Assembly (NCBI GenBank): GCA_003141695.1
Contig: PLNE01000102.1
Span: 5,749 to 39,705 of the forward strand
DNA length: 33,957 bases
Direction: 5' to 3'
DNA from: Candidatus Dormiibacterota bacterium
Lineage (GTDB): Bacteria > Chloroflexota > Dormibacteria > Aeolococcales > Aeolococcaceae
Both the position numbers and the translations under genes were made by a program. The notes beneath the pieces are model-generated. The model was not told the DNA's origin, ran no database searches, and saw only the letters and a program-made list of their open reading frames with translations. This document shows positions 30,841 through 33,957 of this stretch, in pieces (positions within the stretch are counted from its first letter, which is position 1; each line of letters starts with the position of its first letter).

Positions 30841-31158
30841 TTTCTATTGATTAGGCGGTTGCTTAGTACCTCGCGAATTCAGGTGCATCATCTAGCTGGG
30901 CCAGCCCAGCGTCCTCTCTCATGACGTCCGCTGGAGGCGGCGGGGTGGCGTCTCAATAGGCTCAGTAAAGGCACAGTGCCGTGGGAAACCCCTTATATAT
31001 CAGTGCAATGTCCGCGCTGTTCCGCAAGTACAAGTTTGGACGCGGCTGCGGGAGCCCGGAACTGCAAACGCGCTGATCACGTGCCAGGCCCGCTGACTTT
31101 TCATCTTGCCCTCAACTTGCACGGATTGGCACGGCCGCTGGTCCGTGGTCAAGGAGCC
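30841..31158. other. non-coding stretch resembling integrase upstream arms
   Basis: No gene is apparent. AAAGGCACAG at about 30967 and GGGAAACCCCTT at about 30983 both recur just upstream of the integrase (AAAGGCACAG at 17271, GGGAAACCCCTT near 17203). Further GTGCC/GGCAC units lie at about 31082 and 31129. It looks like the att-proximal arms of a related integrase gene that has been lost, next to tRNA-Arg copy 2. Confidence 0.4.
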
Positions 31159-31187
31159 TTGACAGGCGCTCAGCGTCAAGATACCCT
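31159..31187 (+). promoter_or_regulatory. promoter of the small HTH gene
   Basis: A consensus TTGACA (31159-31164), 17-bp spacer and TACCCT (31182-31187). The ATG follows after 6 nt, so the transcript should begin at or next to the start codon. Confidence 0.65.
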
Positions 31188-31193
31188 GACGCC

Positions 31194-31481
31194 ATGGACA
31201 TCATCGAGGCCCTCAATCGGCACCTCCGGGAGGCAGCAGCAAGCGACCCCCTAGTTGCCTTGGCCGAGATCGCTGCGATCAAGGCGGCGGTCGCAGAGCG
31301 GGAGCGTGAGGCCGTCCGCTCTGCACTCCCCCACCACTCGTGGCGTGAGATCGGAGAAGCGCTGGGTGTGACCAAGCAGGCGGTGTTCCAGCGGTTCGGC
31401 GCCGAATGGGCCGGCCGCATCAAAAGTTCGATGCCCAAGAAGCAGTGGCATGAGGAAGTGCGTCGAAGCCTGCGCGATTGA
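31194..31481 (+). CDS. small HTH protein
   Basis: 95-aa protein with an N-terminal helix pair (MDIIEALNRHLREAAASDPLVALAEIAAIKAAVAERE) and a C-terminal helix-turn-helix HSWREIGEALGVTKQAVFQRFG at about residues 48-69, similar to sigma-region-4-like or ParB-like HTH units. DNA binding is probable; target unknown. The start is supported by a TTGACA-17-TACCCT promoter whose -10 ends 6 nt before the ATG, and no Shine-Dalgarno is present. It stands alone and faces the Mth938-like gene. Confidence 0.75.
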   Translation: MDIIEALNRHLREAAASDPLVALAEIAAIKAAVAEREREAVRSALPHHSWREIGEALGVTKQAVFQRFGAEWAGRIKSSMPKKQWHEEVRRSLRD

Positions 31482-31538
31482 TGACGTATGGGGCCTTCGC
31501 GCTCGGCTGACACGCCAGGGGCCGAGGGCGACCCGCGG

Positions 31539-31901
31539 TCAGCAAGTGACGTGGAGGATGGCGTTGGTATCCTTCGCGTCGCTGGCGAGAACGTCGATGG
31601 CCTGCGCGGTCGGCACCGTCACCAGCTCCACATGGCGGCGGCGGGCCTCAGCCTTCACCGCCTCCATCACCGGCAGCGCGCCGGCGGCCCCGGTCCCGAT
31701 CACCAGCCTCCGGCAGCCCCATGGGATCTTCTCCTCGGCTGACAGCGGGGTGTGGCCGTAACTCTCGCGATGGCGCTTCGACGCGCCCTTCCGGCGCTCC
31801 CGCACCCGCCCTCGGTCGATGACCACATCGTGGTGATAGGTTTGCCCGCCGATCCGGATCGAGCCGAAAGAGAAGTTGTCGATCCGCACTCCCGGTTCCA
31901 C
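31539..31901 (-). CDS. Mth938-like (DUF498) domain protein
   Basis: 120-aa protein of the Mth938-like family, whose biochemical role is unsettled. Typical features are the opening RIDNFSFGSIRIGGQTYHHD, a central RRLVIGTGAAGALPV glycine-rich turn and the ending VELVTVPTAQAIDVL. It lacks signal or membrane segments. The start is the GTG at 31901. TAGGCT on the minus strand (31914-31909) ends 7 nt before it and may be a -10 for a leaderless message. It is the last gene before tRNA-Gly copy 4. Confidence 0.8.
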   Translation of the reverse strand: MEPGVRIDNFSFGSIRIGGQTYHHDVVIDRGRVRERRKGASKRHRESYGHTPLSAEEKIPWGCRRLVIGTGAAGALPVMEAVKAEARRRHVELVTVPTAQAIDVLASDAKDTNAILHVTC

Positions 31902-32023
31902 AGGCCCGAGCCTACTCGCCCCGGTCGCCCGCTGCCAGGGCGGCCCTGCTCAGCAAGGCGCGATGCGGGCTGGCCTGGGCGAGCAGCCATGGCGGGTAGC
32001 CCAGGCGAACCGTCTCACTCGCG

Positions 32024-32133
32024 GGAGCGGGAGACGAGACTCGAACTCGCGACATCCAGCTTGGAAGGAACGTGCGCGGATTCGAATTCGGATTCTGCGA
32101 AAACCACCGTTTGAGCGCCTTCACTCAGCTTCT
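32024..32133 (-). repeat. tRNA-Gly(UCC) 3'-half repeat with tail, copy 4
   Basis: Same tRNA segment as the other copies, exact from the T-arm to the anticodon loop, followed by the tail GGATTCGAATTCGGATTC and TTGAGCGCCTTCACTCAG. The CCA complement is changed (GGG in place of TGG). It marks the right boundary of the integrase-bearing region. Confidence 0.85.
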
Positions 32134-32251
32134 GGCAGTGGGACAAAGATCGGTCGAACGTCGCCCTGCGCTCCCCGACAGACCACGCCTGCTCTGGCCG
32201 GACGGTCATGAGCCTCGGCACCAGTATCACCAAGCTGGCTTTCCCGCCTGG

Positions 32252-32674
32252 TCAGGCTTGCGCTACCACCGCCGCGCTCTCGACCGACAGCCATGCCGCC
32301 GCCTCCTCGACGGTGGCGAACGCCTCAGTCTCGACGTATTCCCGGTAGCCGCACATCAAGCTCTCGACCGTGCCGAGAGCCACCTGGCTAATCGGCAGGA
32401 CGATCGCCAGTCGCTTCAAACCGAGAGCCGCCGCTTGAGGGACCCAGCTTCCCATGAGCAACTTCTGCGCATCGGGCTGCACGACCCGTCGGTGTCGCGA
32501 GTCGCTCAAGCACTTGGTAGCCCGGTGATCCCGCTGCGCCTTGAGGAACGCCTCCATCCCGGTATCCACCTCCGCAGTGGCGAACCACTCCCGATACTCG
32601 ATGTATATCCACCGAGCCTCGCTGTCCCAGTGCACCCGCACTCTGGATGTTTCGAGGTAGACCTCAATGCTCAT
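32252..32674 (-). CDS. STAS-like hypothetical protein
   Basis: 140-aa soluble alpha/beta protein. The pattern of an N-terminal strand pair (VHWDSEARWIYIEYREW), a helix FLKAQRDHRATKCLSDSR, the strand-helix AQKLLMGSWVPQAAALGLKRLAIVLP and a C-terminal EAAAWL helix resembles STAS/SpoIIAA-like proteins often annotated as hypothetical. No catalytic residues can be named. It is the only gene in the 1.15-kb segment between tRNA-Gly copies 4 and 5. GAAGGCAGAG before the ATG may serve as RBS. Confidence 0.65.
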   Translation of the reverse strand: MSIEVYLETSRVRVHWDSEARWIYIEYREWFATAEVDTGMEAFLKAQRDHRATKCLSDSRHRRVVQPDAQKLLMGSWVPQAAALGLKRLAIVLPISQVALGTVESLMCGYREYVETEAFATVEEAAAWLSVESAAVVAQA

Positions 32675-33171
32675 CTCTGCCTTCGCCTACGAGGTGATGT
32701 CCTCTCCGAGGGGCCCGATCCAGAGCGATCGTAGCCCTCGAACCAGTAGGGCTCAGGTGGCGGAGCTGTCACACGGGTGGGCACTCGATGTGACAAGGGT
32801 GCGACGACCGGCACTCTGATCCCGGGAGCGGCTGGGACCATGCGGGAAGGCGGTGCAGCCGCTTGAGCCGGCGGCCGACACCCAGCTTGGGAGGCAGTAG
32901 CTGCATCTCCAGGCTATGCGCCGACCCAATCTGAATTCGACAGGAGCACCTGCCTGCCGGACTGTGGTCTTCAGCGCCGGGACCAGGGTGCCGCATCCGG
33001 GCCGCCTCGTGGTGATCGTCCCAGGGGGTGGGCACTCCTCCACACCGATCCGCTGGTCCTTGCCGTGGCTAGGGTCTCTCGTCGGCATCAGGTACCTGTT
33101 CGACCCCACGTCGTGCGCCGCGAGCCCCCCTGTGCTCGTGGCCGACCTCGACCCGCACTCATGATCGACGA
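32675..33171. other. non-coding stretch, nothing recognised
   Basis: Several open frames exist on both strands, but none has a family pattern, a ribosome binding site or coding-like composition. No inverted repeat or promoter stands out. It may contain gene remnants too decayed to identify. Confidence 0.4.
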
Positions 33172-33275
33172 TGGAGCGGGAGACGAGACTCGAACTCGCG
33201 ACATCCAGCTTGGAAGGAACGTGCCCAGATTCGTATTCAGATTCCTGGGAACCAGGCGTTTGAGCGCATTGCATC
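33172..33275 (-). repeat. tRNA-Gly(UCC) 3'-half repeat with tail, copy 5
   Basis: Full-length copy with the CCA complement (TGG at 33172-33174), T-arm, anticodon loop and tail CAGATTCGTATTCAGATTC, then TTGAGCGCATTGCATC. The tRNA 5' half is again absent. The 142 bp between it and 33417 shows no gene. Confidence 0.85.
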
Positions 33276-33417
33276 GCCTTCTTGCACTTGGGCGAACGGC
33301 GATGACCTTGAGACGCGCTTCCTGGCCCCCCAACAGATCGACGCGTTCATAGAACGGGCCCCGGCCCTCGAACCCCTCCCCTCCTCTGCCCACCCCATGA
33401 GACCAAAGCCGTGAAGC

Positions 33418-33957
33418 TCATGGTCTGCGACTGCTGGGAGATCGCCCTCTTCCGCCCTCCACCGCGCCCTCGCGTCGCCGCGGGCCACGCCCCTTTTCTG
33501 CCAGGGTGGTGGGCATCAACACGCCCGCTACGATGCGCCGTCGCCGCCCCGGGGCGGGAGCGTTCGCCATGCGGGGCTGGACCACCGGAGCCAAGTCATG
33601 GAGGAACTCGGCAAGCTCCGCGTCGGTGAGCCACAACGCACCCATGCGGTAGCCCACGCCGTCGCGCGCCGGGTCGGGTTCACCCAGAGCGAGGTAGCGG
33701 TCGAAATCGCCGAGCAGTCCCGCGACGAAGGCCATGAACGCTCGCCGGTGTTCCTCGGTGGTCATGGCGGCGTCAGCCTGGGCGGCAGCCACCCGGAGGA
33801 TGTACGTGCGCTCCACGGCGCCGCGGACCCGATGTTCCGCGGCGATGCCGAGCACGCCGGCGCTCAGCAGCAAACCGACGTGGCGGTACAGGCTCCCGGG
33901 AGGCACGTCGGGCAGCTCGGCGGCGAGTTTGCTTGTGGTGAGCGCCCGATCGCCCAG
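33418..33957 (-). CDS. winged-helix regulator, 5' end outside the window
   Basis: The gene runs off the right edge, so its N-terminus is missing. The visible part, about 180 residues, starts with an ArsR/HTH_20-like winged helix: LTTSKLAAELPDVPPGSLYRHV, then LLLSAGVLGIAAEHRVRGAVERTYIL. The remainder is a helical domain (EHRRAFMAFVAGLLGDFDRYL, then LWLTDAELAEFLHDL) seen in regulators that bind small ligands. A GTG at 33906 could be taken as a start but would cut the HTH in half, so it is internal. The target is unknown; it lies just to the right of tRNA-Gly copy 5. Confidence 0.75.
   Translation of the reverse strand: MGDRALTTSKLAAELPDVPPGSLYRHVGLLLSAGVLGIAAEHRVRGAVERTYILRVAAAQADAAMTTEEHRRAFMAFVAGLLGDFDRYLALGEPDPARDGVGYRMGALWLTDAELAEFLHDLAPVVQPRMANAPAPGRRRRIVAGVLMPTTLAEKGRGPRRREGAVEGGRGRSPSSRRP

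Overview
The window is high-GC DNA with dense coding, several gene pairs that overlap by 4 nt, ECF sigma/receptor and STAND-type signalling genes, and at least eight genes whose -10 element lies only 6-9 nt before the start codon, which suggests leaderless mRNAs. This fits a soil or freshwater Chloroflexota-like or Actinomycetota-like bacterium. The assignment is inference; no rRNA or other phylogenetic marker is present.

The main structural feature is a family of direct repeats made from the 3' half of a tRNA-Gly(UCC) gene, from anticodon loop to acceptor stem, followed by a conserved tail of about 60 bp. Copies lie near 1853, 12321, 17053, 32024 and 33172, all in one orientation, and a tail-only relic lies near 7177. 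A second tRNA half, tRNA-Arg(UCU), occurs as two identical 54-bp repeats (28138 and 30787). Displaced tRNA 3' ends are typical scars of tyrosine-recombinase integration. A tyrosine integrase (17302-18381) starts about 140 bp after the third copy. The window therefore looks like tandem islands stacked on one tRNA target, most of them without an integrase.

Region 1 (1-1852): an alpha/beta hydrolase and a DinB-like (DUF664) protein. Region 2 (1853-12320): a hypothetical gene, scrambled antitoxin remnants, a truncated haemoglobin, a TetR regulator divergent from an NAD(P)-binding epimerase-like gene with twin operators between them, an MFS fragment, NAD-malic enzyme, soluble transhydrogenase (SthA) and a large cyclase-ATPase-TPR signalling protein. 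Malic enzyme and SthA both affect NAD(P)H balance. Region 3 (12321-17052): a Doc-RHH toxin-antitoxin pair, a MarR-hydrolase operon, an MTHFR-like protein, a second DinB protein and a PPOX-family flavoprotein.

Region 4 (17053-32023) is the integrase-bearing island: integrase, membrane protein, AbiEi/AbiEii toxin-antitoxin operon, a solitary AbiEi-like gene with a 17-bp palindromic operator, an XRE regulator, an excisionase-like gene beside a cluster of GTAC motifs, a RelBE-like pair, orphan Rhs C-termini with a candidate immunity gene, a DUF885 pseudogene, a decayed IS3-family element, the tRNA-Arg-bounded sigma/propeller module, a small HTH gene and an Mth938-like gene. Region 5 (32024-33171) holds one STAS-like gene. 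Region 6 begins at 33172 and contains a winged-helix regulator cut by the window end.

Decay is common: an MFS fragment, Rhs fragments, a frameshifted DUF885 gene, an IS3 OrfB with an amber stop, and a sigma factor with an in-frame TGA.
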